Shown here in pieces: positions 24,805 to 37,590 of a DNA stretch of 64,000 bases. This DNA is from Sialis fuliginosa. Its lineage: Eukaryota > Arthropoda > Insecta > Megaloptera > Sialidae. Numbering within the stretch: the first letter of the stretch is position 1; each line of letters begins with the position of its first letter. The notes below the pieces were generated by a model that ran no database searches, was not told where the DNA came from, and saw only the letters and a list, made by a program, of their open reading frames with translations. A program made the translations under genes and the position numbers. The stretch covers positions 5,146,001 to 5,210,000 of the forward strand of contig OY540810.1 in assembly GCA_961205875.1 (NCBI GenBank), in the 5' to 3' direction.

Positions 24805-27800
24805 AAGAAGTATGCGTTTGTTATTATCGTAATTTGAATTGAACAAAAAATCGATTTTTTCTAAATTTTTCATATAATTTTCATCAATTAATTTTTAATC
24901 AGAGATAGAAAACCGAATTGTGGAATCTTAAGAAGCTCGCTGAATTAATAACGGAACTGAAACCGAACAATCCAACTTATGGTTAAATCGAGAAAAAAAT
25001 TTAAATTTTGCTCATACCTGAAGTAAATCTATTTATTTATATAGCTCATATTTAGGGTTGCATTAGACAAGAGTCTGTGAGACATTTATCGTCTCGGTGT
25101 TTGGAATTGATGTCTCATCTTGATTTCAAATTTTATAACTGACAGTCTCATCTCGTGATAACTGAAGTCGTCTCGTACACGTGACCGAGATTAAGACGAA
25201 TTCGAGATCGAGAAATATTTCGATCTTGTGTGAATTTTTTTTAAATGTTTTTTTTTTATATTTTTTCACCCTGTCCGTCCGTCTGTCTATCTATATAAAT
25301 TTTATACCAATTAAGATGTGAAAATTGATATACGGACGATGAGATTTAAAAAAAGTTTTTTGGACCCCTTTCCCATAGACTGAAAAGTATATTAAAAAAA
25401 ATTTTTTTCACTTATCCCATTTTAAAATTATTTGTACTTTTTGTTAGGTAATTTAAGTGTTGTTTGGTTTTTATTACAATAATAATATTTGTACTTAATT
25501 CAACTATATTTTTTTAAATCTTAAAAAATAACCCCGTAGTCCACGCGAGCGAAGCCGCGCCGGTCCAGCTATTTATAAATACAAATATTATTAAAAGCAT
25601 TGGCGCCAAAATATTTGCAAAAAAAATACCAATAGGTACACCACACCTTTCTATGTGACATAATTTCAAATTGAATTATGTTACAAATCATTTTTTACAC
25701 AATATATTAATTACAGTCTATAAGTGAAGCCATTTTAGTAGCATTGCCATACATAAATATAAATTGATTCAATGAAAAAATAATTTAAAAACCGTTATGA
25801 GTGTTATTACGGATACATTAAACTTTATATTTGAATATTAATATGTGAAATTTGTGTCGAGAACTAAAACACTATGCACGTATTCAATAAAGTGAAAATA
25901 ATTCCCAGAGTATATAAAATCTGTTTTAATATTATTTTATAACATTTCTACATTATCATTCAATATATGAAATTATAATATATGTTAGTGTCTGCAAATG
26001 AAAAAATGATATTAAAGTATTCTAGATATTTCCACTGAAATGAGCACCAAATATTAACATAGAAAGAACGGAATTCTTTTTAATTTAAATAAAGAAAATT
26101 ATAGTTTCAAAGATAACATGTACAATACATATCAAGTTCTTTATACAATACAAAATAGAAATACATTGTGATATATATTGAAATAATCATATAATTTATT
26201 ACTAAAGAAACCATATATAAAAAAACGCATGATTATATTTAATAAACGAATTTTATACAGAACAGTACACAATGATATTTTCATTATTTCCCTTAAACAA
26301 CTTTTTCTAAACATTTAAAATAAAATAAAGTAAGCAGTAATTATGGATTTATTTAGTGCATTAAATTAAAAACTAACCAAATAGAAAGGACAAATTAATA
26401 TTTTTTAAATAAACTCCTACTCCTGATTGCTTCGTATCCCAACCCTGGTATTACAGTTTAAATATTTGAAAATTTCAATTACTTGTGTAGCTAACTTCAT
26501 GCGTTACGTTACAAATAAAGGTTATTATTTATAAATAGTAATTTTTATAAAATGTACTTTTGAGTAATATTTGAATGTAAATCAATCAATATTTTGAAAA
26601 CTACTGCTCAAAAGTTTTAAAATTTAAATGCACCAATCAAGTAATCATAAATATGAACCAACTGAAATAAATTAGATTTGATTAAGTCACTAATAACAGT
26701 AAAACAAAATTTGATTGATAATTTATGTAATTAAACAGCGATATATCAAACAGTTTCAGAAAGATTAATTCATAACCTGACACAAAATATAATTAACATT
26801 ATGCAACACCATGGCAAATAAAACGAATACTTATTTTTTGGAATTATAAACCAGTGAAAGTCATTTTGGTTAGACATATGTCAAAATTATTATCTTCAAC
26901 ATAATATTTAACTACTTATTTCCTCCATAGATATAATTTCAATATTGAAAATTATATACCAAATATCTACAAAAAAAAACATTAATTAAATAAAGTCTGA
27001 GAATAATCGATCATACTATGTTTACAATATTAATAGCATAAATCTTTTTTTCTAATTATATATGTGAGCTAAGTTATGTAAGAAGTGCTGACCAAAGAAA
27101 GTATTTTTAACTAATAATTCTGTGGTACAATTTACAACTGTGTCCCCTTAAGTAATTCAGATGTAGATAAACAGCTTCAGTAGCGTGGGTACTAAGATAC
27201 GTCCATTGTAATTTTTTGTCAAATCACTTTCAAATTAATATATTTTTTAATGATAAACTGATGGTAAACTTAATAAATAATTAAAACTGATTCATTTGCA
27301 TCATCGTTTTGAAGAGCCAATTCCTTTTTAGGTTTCCGTAGAAAACTAGGAACCTTATAGTTTCGCCATGTCCGTCCTCAAAAATTTCGATTCGACTAAT
27401 AAGAACTTCGTATTTTGAAAATTGTGACACTTACCCGCGTCATCCAGTTTTTCCCTCAAACTACTTTCCGGCGACTAAGTTGGCACGGGGAATCAACGCA
27501 ATACATTAACTAGTTAAAAAGATAGAGCAAAAAATGTTTGCTGTGTTAGTCGAAACAACTACATTAGCCGTCTAGTGTTAATATGCGTTTTTTTGTTTTA
27601 TGATAATTATCAATAAAATTTAAAATATAATAGTTTCGTGAGAAAGAAGAAAATATCTACACCACTGGATGGTTCTATAAAAATTAATTTCTAAATTTTT
27701 ATCGCACAATACCTGAATTCCACAGCCAATTATTATTAACAAGAAATCGCAAACTTTTAAAGTTCTTGTTTTGTTCTTTTTTTTGAGCAGGTAGAGCACG

Positions 27801-28548
27801 TGCATGTTGAAACATGTTATAATTATGGTTAGGCATTATAATAAGTTTTCTGTGTAACTCGAATACGTACTACAATAGAAATTATGTACAATATTGTGAT
27901 TAATTTTTCAAGGAAGTTGCTTTATAATTAGGTAACTAAATATAACTGTGCAAATCAATAATAGAGTGCGCTTTTTTTTAATGTTTTTAAATATAAATTG
28001 ACTTACAATTAGTTCTCTTTATAAAATCTGTTAAATTAATATTTTAGACACAAAGAGGCAGGCAAAAATATTATTTTTCAGATACTACATTTTTATCAAT
28101 AATTTAAAATGTGAATCATGACATTTTATTAAAAATATGCAAACGCTTCGAGCTCAAACTAAGGAAGAATAAAGGAATAGGGCATTATCATATTAGTTCT
28201 TTTCTTGAAAGAGGCAAATAAAAATAAAGATAAAAATAGAATATTTAATCAGGGAGAAGTAAAGACGCGTTGGAAAAATTTATATGAAAAAAAACTCATT
28301 CTATAGGAGAGAAGTTTACATAAGTAAATTCGTTAATTTAAAAAAGTCAAATAGTTGTATAAATTACATTTAAAATCACTATAATCTCTAATTTGAAGCA
28401 AAACATAAAAATATTGGATTCAAATTTTTAAACATAATTTTTTACAGCACCTACTCGAAATAATTTTTCTTTAAAAACTATCGGGCAATGCTCAAAATCG
28501 AGGACAAAGCGTTTTTTTTCTGGTAAATAATATTCCTACCTATATAAT
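24805..28548. other. AT-rich intergenic DNA with repeat fragments
   Basis: No gene. Contains a decayed GAGAC/GTCTC-rich, hAT-like stretch at 25057-25225, the dispersed repeat at 25420-25572, and a 'GGTTTCCGTAGAAAACTAGG' repeat piece at 27331-27400. Confidence 0.5.
25420..25572 (-). repeat. Dispersed repeat ending in GCGAGCGAAGCCGCG
   Basis: Matches 49605-49760 in the opposite orientation over about 150 bp (shared AATTCAACTATATTTTTTTAAA segment and the GCGAGCGAAGCCGC tail). Only the tail recurs at 41385-41417. The tail resembles the conserved end of repeats found in many insects. Confidence 0.6.
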
Positions 28549-29322
28549 TGCTTCCTCGCAATATCAAAGATACGAGAAGCTTTGTGATAGTTTTAGAATG
28601 AGACAAAAAAAATTGTTCTCAGATTTCAAAATTTTAAACTGATCTTTCCGTTTCAGGTCAAGATAAACACTTTTCGTTCCGTGTCTGTCTGTCCGTCCGT
28701 CTGTCTGTCTGTGTCTGTGTGTGTGTCTGTCCCTTGAATCCTTGTCACACGCATAACTCATGAACCACTAAACCGATATTAATGAAACTTGGTTGAATGG
28801 TTGGGTCTGACTTAAGGACGGTTTCTTTTCAAAATCATCAAAATCGTGTGTAATATTTATTTTTTCAAGATATCTCAAAAACGACACAATACATGTTATG
28901 TGAAAATTTTATAGAATCTTTTTTTGTAGAGCATTTAATTTCCTTTAATATACATAGATCCACAACGTTTGTTGTAAAATATTCCCTTACAAAGATTTAT
29001 CTCAATTTGTTTAAAAAATCGTGTTTTGTTTTTTTAAATTGATATTTGCTTGAACATATTAAATGTCATTTTGATGTTTGCATAAATTTAGATTTATATT
29101 GAAATTCTCAAAAATTAAAAATATACGAAAAAATAATCAGGTGCGTTTTATGAAAAACTAATATTTTTTTGTAAAATTGTATAAAAATTAAATGGTTAAC
29201 CAATGCCAGGCCATTATTTATCTGAATTATTTATCGGTTTTTATTTAAATTGTTCCATACTTAACTACCTTTGGTGAATTTAGCACGAGGAAGCAATGTG
29301 CATTTACTTGGCAGATGTTTTT
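28549..29322. mobile_element. GCTTCCTCG-family element, copy 1
   Basis: Begins TTGCTTCCTCGC and has CGAGGAAGCAA at 29286-29295. In copies 1 and 3 the similarity continues past this to about 29322. Contains a CCGTCCGTCTGTCTGTCTG tract (28680-28735) and the word GAAACTTGGTTG. Copies: 35128-35685, 52659-53242, fragments at 51095-51235 and 57476-57510. No coding frame, target duplication unclear. Confidence 0.6.
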
Positions 29323-30765
29323 TTTAATAAAAACTAATACAATTAAAGCTATGTCCACACACGAACGGCTTAATCCGAATGATTTGGCTATAAAGAAGAG
29401 GGGTTGACAAATTGGTTTAGATAAGCGGGGATTAGATTAGCGCCTCCCCCTCGCCCATGTGTAACTGAAAACTTTTATTTTTTCATTTTGCCGCCCCTAA
29501 AACTTACTTTTGTGTCCTCTTGAAGATTCTGAAAATTTTTTTTAGTCCTCATGAAACTTTTTAATCCTTATTATACTCTTTCGCCCCATTTTGGCGTCAC
29601 CAGCAGGGAAAGTTTCGCCAATATAATGATAATTATATATTGATTTTTATTTCATTAATAATAAAATCAATAGAAAACAAGGCCTTAATTTAAAATAAGC
29701 AAATACTGTTAAAATTCAAAATAAATATTTATAAGCCAATTAAAGTCTTAATATATTACCTATAGATTACATGAAATATCTGCTAAGACCATAATTTAAC
29801 TTTTCAAAAAGCCCAAGGACAGAATGCAATAATTATATTATAAACACATCTGACACATCAGAATGCGACGAAAAAAAACTAATAACCATATAAGGTAGCT
29901 GTAATATATCAAAAGATATGGTAATAGCAAATAATAATAATCAAATAATATACATTTCATCAAGTACTTAATTCCAACAAGTTTTAAATCCTTGCAAAAT
30001 GATAGTTATAATAATTATGGTTATTAATTATGATTGATTTTTGCGTGAGGAAATATAAAATGATTTGTTTTTAAGTCAAAAAAATATTATATGCTAATTT
30101 AAGAAAATAGCAATACAGTAATTTTGAAACATGGTATTATTTTATAATATAAATAATTCATTTTGTGCATTATACGGATATTTATGTCTCGGATATACAA
30201 GAATATCAAAAATGGTGAATACATATCTATCCAATACTAAAATAAGAAGAAAGCAATTGTATTTACACTAAAATTTAAATATGGTAATATCGTTTCTAGC
30301 TACACAAAAATAAAAACGTTTTGAATTCATTAAGGCACAATTAAATTTCCAAGAAACATTATGATCTAAAACTTTTTACAATGTGGTCGTTAACATAACA
30401 AGTTATTTTAAAATGCTAAAATGTAACATTTATTTTTATACGAGGACAAATAAAATTATGCATTGCAAATTATATTGAACATCATGCATATATGTATAGT
30501 AGAAATAAAAATAACAGAGTATTAATGCCAGCGAACAAAATAATTGTGTACAATTATGAATTTATATAAAACTTCCTAGTACATGTGTTTTATTATTATC
30601 AGGGGTGTATAATCTACAGTCAACTTTAACATTTAAAATTATAATTGGTTAATGAGGAGTATTTTTTTTCTTTACTTTAAAAGTAGTATATATGTATATT
30701 ATATATAACTACACATTAACAGTATGTTATATAATATAATATATAAATGTTAGTCAAAAATAAGA
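29323..30765. other. AT-rich intergenic DNA
   Basis: No gene. A short GC-richer patch at 29400-29610 with CCCCTCGCCC and GCCGCCCC words looks like hAT-type element debris without definable ends. Confidence 0.45.
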
Positions 30766-31325
30766 ACCGACCGGCTTTAAATTTTGAAATAAAAAATTCT
30801 CCTTTGCAACTTCGTGAGTGGATTCATTTTGACGTAACCTACAACTTTTTTATCTTCGAAATTTTGATAATTGGGTTGTTTTTGATGTGGCATGCGTCAA
30901 ACATGTCAATTTAACGATAGTTATAGGAAATTTAGGAATAACCCTTTCTTTTTTACTTGAACTACAAGATTTTATAATGCAAACATCGGGAAATATATTG
31001 ACCTACAAAAATATTGGGGCATTTAGCGAGACCTACACCCTCAACATGTCAAATTCATGATGTTATGTAATTTATAAATAACCGGCTGATTTTTGCACAA
31101 TTGCTAGATAAATAAGAGTAAAATGTTATGGTTATACTGGCTTACAAAAATCAAGAGTCTTTTGCCCTGACCTACGCCCTAAACTTGTTTGACGCATGCT
31201 ACATCAAAAACTACCCAATTATCAGAATTTTCGAAGATAAAAAAGTTGTAGGTTACGCCAAAATGATTCCACTCACGAAGTTTCAGAGGAGTATTTTTTA
31301 TTTCAAAATTTAAAGCCAGGAACGA
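30766..31325. repeat. 560-bp foldback element
   Basis: Arms of about 145 bp (30766-30912 and 31180-31325) are inverted copies: CGGCTTTAAATTTTGAAAT... mirrored by ATTTCAAAATTTAAAGCC, with GACGTAACCTACAACTTTTT mirrored near 31240-31262. The 270-bp middle has further GACCTACxCCCT words repeated about 130 bp apart. The frame at 31128 is a by-product of the right arm. Confidence 0.8.
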
Positions 31326-32759
31326 GAACTAATATATAATTGATAGTTACAGAAATAAATCCTCGAGTCGTTACTCTAAATTTTAAATTAACCTTGTTAA
31401 TAATATTTAGATTTTGTGTACTTACATATTATGTTAAAAATTTTAGGAATGTCATTTATTCAAATATTTTTGAATCATGGACCTTCTTTCTTGCATATAC
31501 ATATGTACATTACTAACAAGGTCTTCACGATGCACTCTAATTTTTTGCTTCTAATTTTGTTATTTTGATGGCTATCAAAATAGAACACGAAAGGTAGGTA
31601 TAATTTTTTTTAAACATATTTTTTAAATCATTAATTATCATGTTTTAAATAAATGTAGTTTCTTGTATCGATATTATACGTTTATTTATACATGACATTT
31701 CATTAAAATCAAATGTATTGTCTAAAATAATTAAATATATGAGATATTAACAATATAAATGTACTGTTTTTTTTTTTGGAAGGTCTTTAAAATATAACAA
31801 AATTATGATAATAGAACATATAAAGGTAAATGAATCTAAATGAAATCAGTATGTATCGAAAAAGAAAACATTTAATATACTTATAATATTTATATAAGGG
31901 TTAATGATAAGAATATCTAAATTATCTTAATTATCTGTAAGTACTATAAAACAAATAAATTATAATTTATACCCAACTTATTTTAATGTTTTCCTTAAAG
32001 CTTAAAGATTTTATATAAAAAAATAAATTGCACTGATTAAATTATCTAAGAGGTTGTTTAGTAAATTGTTTTTATAATATTTCTAATAGAACATTAATTT
32101 TCTATTATTTGAAACTAAAAATTGTCAAGAAAAAGTTCTTAATATGTGCAACCAATACAGATAAATATCAAAATACTGTAAAATGATAATTATATTGATA
32201 TTAATATAACATAAAATAATTATTATATTTTAATGATTCGTAATAAAACTGTCATTAATTAATGAAGGTACTTTTACTTCTTTAATTTTAATGGCATTTT
32301 CTAGATATATTTAAATTGTGTAAATACATATTTAAATCTAAAGAAATTTCCTCTCTTCGCATAAGATACTTTAATTCAAAATAACGTCAATACTGAACAG
32401 ATGCATTAAAAATATTATAAAATTATGTATTTAAAATTCCTGTGTTTCATCCATAATTATTAAGGGATTACAAAAAAACCATAATTCAAAATTGTCACGA
32501 ACCTGTTAAAATCAGTATTCCGTTTCATACAGTGGTCTTATAATCTCCATACAGGTACGATGATCAAGTAATCCAGAAAAGCACAAAAATATACAAATAA
32601 AAAATACACACACAATCACTGTCGAGAAAATATCAAATACTAAATCTACTTAATTTAACAACACACATGTGTAATAAGTATTCACTACAGTATAATAAAC
32701 ATCACACAAAATTAAAAAAACAACAATATAATTAAAACACTCTCGTTCATGTAAAAACA
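31326..32759. other. AT-rich intergenic DNA
   Basis: No gene or structured repeat that I can support. Confidence 0.5.
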
Positions 32760-33060
32760 CGTTTAGACACGGTTTGACTTTGCCCGCATTACCTCACAAC
32801 TCGGCAGTTGCCACTGGACTGAAGTGTAGTTCAAATCACTCGCAGATACCGGCCGAAGTGGAGCACGATACGACAGGACCCGCGTGTTGCTGTCTCTGTC
32901 TACCACACGATACAAACAAGTCGCGTTTTTCGATTATCACGATATCTTTGACGCATGTCCGCGTATGATCAAAGATTGCCCTGCTTATTATGTAGCTATC
33001 TTAACTTATGTTATGATTACACGTGCGAAACGTACGTGTGTTTTGTTTTTTATCAAAGAA
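32760..33060. promoter_or_regulatory. GC- and CpG-richer island, possible promoter or 5' UTR
   Basis: A clear composition step up from AT-rich DNA, with many CG dinucleotides. On the minus strand it has a TCAGTC initiator-like motif (about 32822-32817) and a GAG/GTAATG donor-like site about 26 nt downstream. No convincing coding frame is present on either strand; the plus-strand frames are ordinary shadows. I infer a possible transcription start for a gene whose coding exons are not visible. Confidence 0.25.
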
Positions 33061-33213
33061 AGGTAAACAATTTTAAATGTTTTTGATGAAGATCAAGGGC
33101 GAGCCGAACTATCCAGAAAGTACAGTCATGACCCTCCGCATAGAGGGGGCTGACAGGACTTTAGTCCTGGCATAGGATAACCAGGTCTCAGGTTTTGACC
33201 CGAAGACTCAGTG

Positions 33214-33613
33214 CAGGCCCGTATTTACCATGCAGGCAGAGTAGGCAGCTGCCTAGGGCGGCAAATTTTGGTGGAAACTTTGAAACCTTGTTATATTCGT
33301 GGGAATTGAATTTGATTTTGATTCCATTATCGATGAGTTTGCCATCCGAAAATCGAGACGTAAAAATGTCAACCCATAAGCAATAATTTCTCTATACATG
33401 TAACTCAAGCATGACTATAAAAAAAAGTCTTCAGTATTTATGTTTCCTAATGTAACTTTATAAAAATTTATAAAATTTGAAACTGACGCAACCAAAAAAA
33501 AAAGATCCTGAGTTTTATATTTTGACATCTATGACTTAAACTGTTAGTTTCGAGGGGGGGGGGGGCAATTTTCGCAACTGCCTAGGGGCGGCAAATTTCT
33601 AAATCCGAGCCTG
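33214..33613. mobile_element. hAT-type MITE, 400 bp
   Basis: Perfect 8-bp duplication ACTCAGTG at 33206-33213 and 33614-33621. Ends CAGGCCCGTATTTACC and, reverse-complemented, CAGGCTCGGATTTAGA. Subterminal GCCTAGGGCGGCAAATTT recurs near the right end, and a 12-G run starts at 33554. Non-coding. Confidence 0.9.
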
Positions 33614-33639
33614 ACTCAGTGTTTACATATTGAATCTCC

Positions 33640-33760
33640 GGGCTCAGGGTTTCGATACAATTTCTCCGGGTTTTGCAAGAAAATGATGACGACTAAAAAA
33701 AGTCGTCAAAAATAGAGCAGTGGGCGCAAAAGTGCAGATTAAGGGCGAATGTTATCAATT
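33640..33760. repeat. Dispersed repeat interrupted by the hAT-type MITE
   Basis: Contains CTCCGGG...TTTCTCCGGGTTTTGCAAG and ATGATGACGACTAAA, followed by GGGCGCAAAAGTGCAGATTA. A related copy is at 61817-61945. Sequence left of the MITE (33110-33205) appears to belong to the same unit. Confidence 0.5.
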
Positions 33761-33929
33761 GATTGTGATTTCTTTTGTTTATGCGAATATTACCCATTAA
33801 AATTAAACTCCTTACCTACTTATTTTTTACGGATTTCATTGCATTTCATTTTGATTATTTTGTGACAGAAAACTGTAAACTGTTTTTAAATAAAAAATAC
33901 AATTTTTTCTTTAAAAAATGTGATTTATT

Positions 33930-34140
33930 TATGAGTGGAAATCGTTCGCTATAACAGAGTAAGCAGATGAGTACCTACGTAATGTTGAAGTTAATAAACA
34001 AGTTTACTTACCTTGTTATAACGAATTGTAGACCAACCTAATCTTTATATAACAAACCTCACTGTAACAAATTACTTGGTATAACGAATATTTTCTACTT
34101 CCCTTCAGTTTTGTTATATCGAGGGAGGTTGCACTGTATT
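33930..34140. mobile_element. Pogo/Tigger-like solo end
   Basis: TATAACGAAT/TTGTTATA words and a terminal TATCGAGGGAGGTTGCACTG next to TA, as in pogo/Tigger ends that read CAGTGCAACCTCC inward. A matching opposite end was not found, so it is truncated. Confidence 0.5.
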
Positions 34141-34610
34141 TTCTTCGTTAGTAATGAATCTAACAAAGTTTCCACAAAACAAAAAAAGTCATTCATGTTT
34201 TTGCCAAAAAATTTAATAACGCTTATCGTAACTGAATGTAAAGTACATTTACAAATCATAACTGTGCAATTAATTTCATTTTAATATTTTAAATAAACAC
34301 CTATTTGCATAGACATAGAGAATCTGACTCGAAAACAGAATCTTGTCAAAAGAAAAAGATAAAAAATGGTTTGGGATACACTTATTCTTATTTAAAAAAG
34401 AGTATTCTTAGAAAAAGAGATGGATATATCCTTAACCTACCATATCTTTTTCACAATTTTGGAGAAATGTTACACCATTATGTTAATACAGAATGCGCAA
34501 GCCATGCTCTATGTCGATTCCTATTTGTCACGAGATTGGGTTATTGGCTATACATTTTAATTTGACAAAAGGAAATAATTCAAAAACATGCATTTAGAAA
34601 AAAATGTTAT

Positions 34611-34745
34611 GCTGTGTTTACACTAAAAAGACAGCAACAACACGGTGTTTTTAAAACAATTCGTATTTAAAAATCTATAGGTTTTGTTACCTTTTTGTCA
34701 AAAAAAAAACACCGTGTTACTGTTTTGTGTTTTTGGTGTAATTAC
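34611..34745. mobile_element. Fullest copy of the ATGCTGTGTTTACAC MITE family
   Basis: Left end CTGTGTTTACACTAAAAAGA with CAGCAACA, right end TGTTACTGTTTTGTGTTTTT-GGTGTAATTAC; the ends are imperfect inverted repeats. Related to 11590-11703 and 3748-3880. Confidence 0.55.
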
Positions 34746-35067
34746 GTCGTTACAAGGGTTTCGAGGGGAAAACAATTTAACAAAATTTATTTTTGATTTA
34801 GTGAACGATTGTAAATATCAGTTGAAGGTCGAGATAGTTTTATCGGAATTTTTTTATAATATTAACAAAATAAATAAATTTCGTCTAATTTCATCGAAAT
34901 CTTTAAATTTTAGAGGAAAATTAACAAAAGAGACAAATATTGCTTATTTTTATGAGACGAATTTTAAAAAAAAATTTGTAGTTTTTTTTAGTAGATGGTA
35001 CTTTGAAAAAAATCTTTTTAAGTGTAATAAAATAGTTATTTGTGTATCTAGGGTGTAAAATGATAGT

Positions 35068-35137
35068 TTTTCGCACGAGTGGGAATGTTTGTTAGTCTCG
35101 GCTAGCGCCTCGACTAACAATCACACGAGTGCGAAAA
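35068..35137. repeat. Imperfect hairpin with CGCACGAGTG / CACGAGTGCG arms
   Basis: GTTTTTCGCACGAGTG...TTTGTTAGTC is mirrored by GACTAACAA...CACGAGTGCGAAAAAC around a 6-10-nt loop. It abuts copy 3 of the GCTTCCTCG family and replaces the start of that copy. Confidence 0.65.
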
Positions 35138-35685
35138 ACGCACACATCAAAATCGTGTGTAAGGGGGAGGGGTGACATCCGAAAATATTTATTTTTTCAA
35201 GATATTTCAAGCACGATACATGTTTCGTAATAATTTATAGGATCTTTTTTGTAGAGCATTCAATTTCCTATAATATAGATCTACAACGATTGTTGTAAAA
35301 TATTTCTTTACAAAGATTGATCTCAATTTGCTTAAAAAATCGTGTTTTGTTTTTTTTAAATTGATATTTACTTTGATATTGTATTATAAATATTATATTA
35401 TAATATGCTTTGAAATATTACATGTCATTTTGATGTTTGCATAAATTGAGATTTAGATGGAAATTGACAAAAAATTAAAAATATACGAAAAAATAATCAA
35501 AATTTCGAACTAATATTTTTTAGTAAAATAAATAATAAAAATAAAATAAAATAAATGGTTAACCAATGCCAGGCTATTTATCTGAGCACTTTATCGGTTT
35601 TTATTTAAATTGTTCAATAATTAACTACCTTTGGTGAATTTAGCATGAGGAAACACTGTGCATTTACTTGGTAGATGTTTTTTCA
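35138..35685. mobile_element. GCTTCCTCG-family element, copy 3 (left end lost)
   Basis: Aligns with the second half of 28549-29322 from CATCAAAATCGTGTGTAA to TTTACTTGGTAGATGTTTTT, including ATGAGGAAACA for the terminal word. It has an extra roughly 35-bp TATTATA-rich insertion near 35380. Confidence 0.6.
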
Positions 35686-35689
35686 TCGT

Positions 35690-36040
35690 GCCTGCTCTAG
35701 AACACATTAATATACATAGATAGTATAATAATACACATAGACAGTATAATGCAAAATACCTAACAATGTTATACCATCCCCACCAAGAATAACGTGATAC
35801 AGTTATAACAATGAACCATAAAATGACCTATCTATACATATACAGCTAGAGAAAAACATCACTGTGAACTGTACATAACGATCGTATATCAAGTTGGAGC
35901 GAGCTGCATTAACGATGACGCTATGAGATATGTCTCTCGAACGGCTCGTCGCTTCCAATGTGCACCATCCAACAATACTAACATTTACTGAACAATTCAT
36001 CTTGCTATGTGTTCGTGTTCGCACGTCCAATTATAAAATA
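35690..36040. other. Moderately GC-richer unique stretch
   Basis: Contains a 75-codon minus-strand open frame (36030-35803), CpG-containing and not obviously repeated elsewhere in the window. The peptide has no recognisable domain. It could be a 5' UTR exon, a decayed gene or unannotated repeat. Confidence 0.15.
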
Positions 36041-36394
36041 TTAATGACAGAAATTTTATATAATATGTTGTTAATCTTATTGTTAGTAATGTAATATTTA
36101 TTTTTCTCATGTAAGACCAGATTTGTTTAAATCTTTTTTATTCGTCTTGATTTGATGGTATTTTTAGATATTTTTACTTACATACATAAAGGGTTTTTCG
36201 GGTCCGAGTAATCCGACTCAGACTCGGCAAGTCCAAGTGTAAATCTCGATCAAAGACTCGACGAGTATCGGGTCTTTGAACAATTTAATTAAAATATTAA
36301 TTTATTCACTTTTTTATAATATATGAATGTATGCAAGATCGTTACAGGATTTGACTGTTCAACATAATATATTTAGTTCATTGACAAATAAGGT

Positions 36395-36570
36395 AATGTT
36401 ACGTCTTGGATATGACCCCAGTAATGGCCAATTTTTAATTAAATGTACTGAACTAAAAATGTTTGTTGATATTTGATTACTATCATTTCTGAATATTAAT
36501 CTATATACATTGAACTGTCTTACAGCCTAATTTGATCTGCCAATAGGTGTAAAATGGTGGACATTTAATG
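36395..36570. repeat. Dispersed repeat (GTCTTGGATATGACCCCAGT...)
   Basis: Reverse-orientation relative of 45810-46000 and 41430-41615; shared words include ATTTGTTGATATTTGATTAC (on this strand) and CCAATAGGTGTAAAATGGTG. Boundaries approximate. Confidence 0.6.
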
Positions 36571-37308
36571 ATTAGTGAAGTGATTTCGATTATTAGTGAT
36601 TTTTATACTTTTATTTATATTAAATTAGCATTAAATTGTTATTTTTTGGACATCGAACTTATTAATAATAGGCGTAACTTGAAGTAAATAAATTCAGTAT
36701 TGACAGGTTTTCTAATTTCAGAAAAATGTCAAATAATTGAAGTACAAATGAACCGAAAATCTACACTTTAATTTAATAACTTGAAATGCAATACTACTCG
36801 TATAATGATTTTTTTAAAAGCTTTTTATATTTATCTTAAAATGGGATTAGCAAAATAAAAAATAAAACTCATAAACATTCAAATAAAAAGAAACAATAAT
36901 AACATCACACAAATTAATAAGTTTACCTGTACAGTTTTCTTTTTAATATTTACCGCTGCAGCCATTTCCAAGAAATTGCTTTAGAATTTACTTCCTTAAA
37001 TATTTTTATTCTTGTAAGTTCACTCCTTCCTATTACATTTCGCATTAGAAAGTTTAATTCGGAAACAATTTCAACAAAGTTCTGTAGAACTTGTAGGTGT
37101 TCTACAAGGTTCCAGGATATATAATTCCTGTAATTAAATAAGCACAGTTCATTTGCGAATAATTGTTATTCTTGTCTTTAATCCGCTAACGACAGAGTAG
37201 TGTAAACTAGCACTCAGTGAAAATTACTAACGTAAATATTATTTTCTGTTAACACACTTCATTTACTTGTTGTTATACTAAATAGCGGTGTTCGCTCATG
37301 AAAGGCAG
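36571..37308. other. AT-rich intergenic DNA
   Basis: No gene seen; a short inverted word pair GTAGAACTTGTAGG/TCTACAAGGTTC occurs near 37083-37112. Confidence 0.45.
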
Positions 37309-37590
37309 AGACACTAAAACATTTTTTAGTGTTCCATAGCGAAAGCGGAAAAAGGAACACATGGAATCAAATCAACATTGTGTCTATCTCTCACATCCTT
37401 TGATCTAGAAAGCTGAGATTTGAAATAGTTATAGTAAATAGTGAACCAATAGTAGATCTTTTTGAAAGGGGCAAAAGGGTTACCCAAAAAATTGTTTTCA
37501 TCCCGGCGAGTGGGGTATCAAATAAAACCTGATAATTCATGAAACTGAAATATGTTAATATTTTGTGATCATTCAAATCTTCATAAAAAT
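37309..37590. repeat. Dispersed repeat beginning GTGTTCCATAGCGAAAGCGG
   Basis: Matches 55370-55660 (GTGTTCCCTACCGAAATCGG) over about 280 bp with shared TTTGA-CTAGAAAG-TGAGATTTG, AGTG-ACCAATA-TAGATCT and CGGCGAGT-GGGTATCAA/TGGCGAGTAAGGTATCAA words. Confidence 0.65.

Noticed and set aside
24523-24873. 116-codon minus-strand open frame
   Set aside because: It traverses the 231-bp foldback; the internal mirrored sequence, not selection, explains the length.
28564-28761. Arg/Asp/His/Thr-repeat minus-strand frame
   Set aside because: Translation of the CCGTCTGTCTG microsatellite inside the GCTTCCTCG-family element.
34684-35058. 124-codon plus-strand open frame
   Set aside because: It begins within the terminal part of a small MITE and continues through Phe/Asn/Lys-rich sequence with no recognisable domain.
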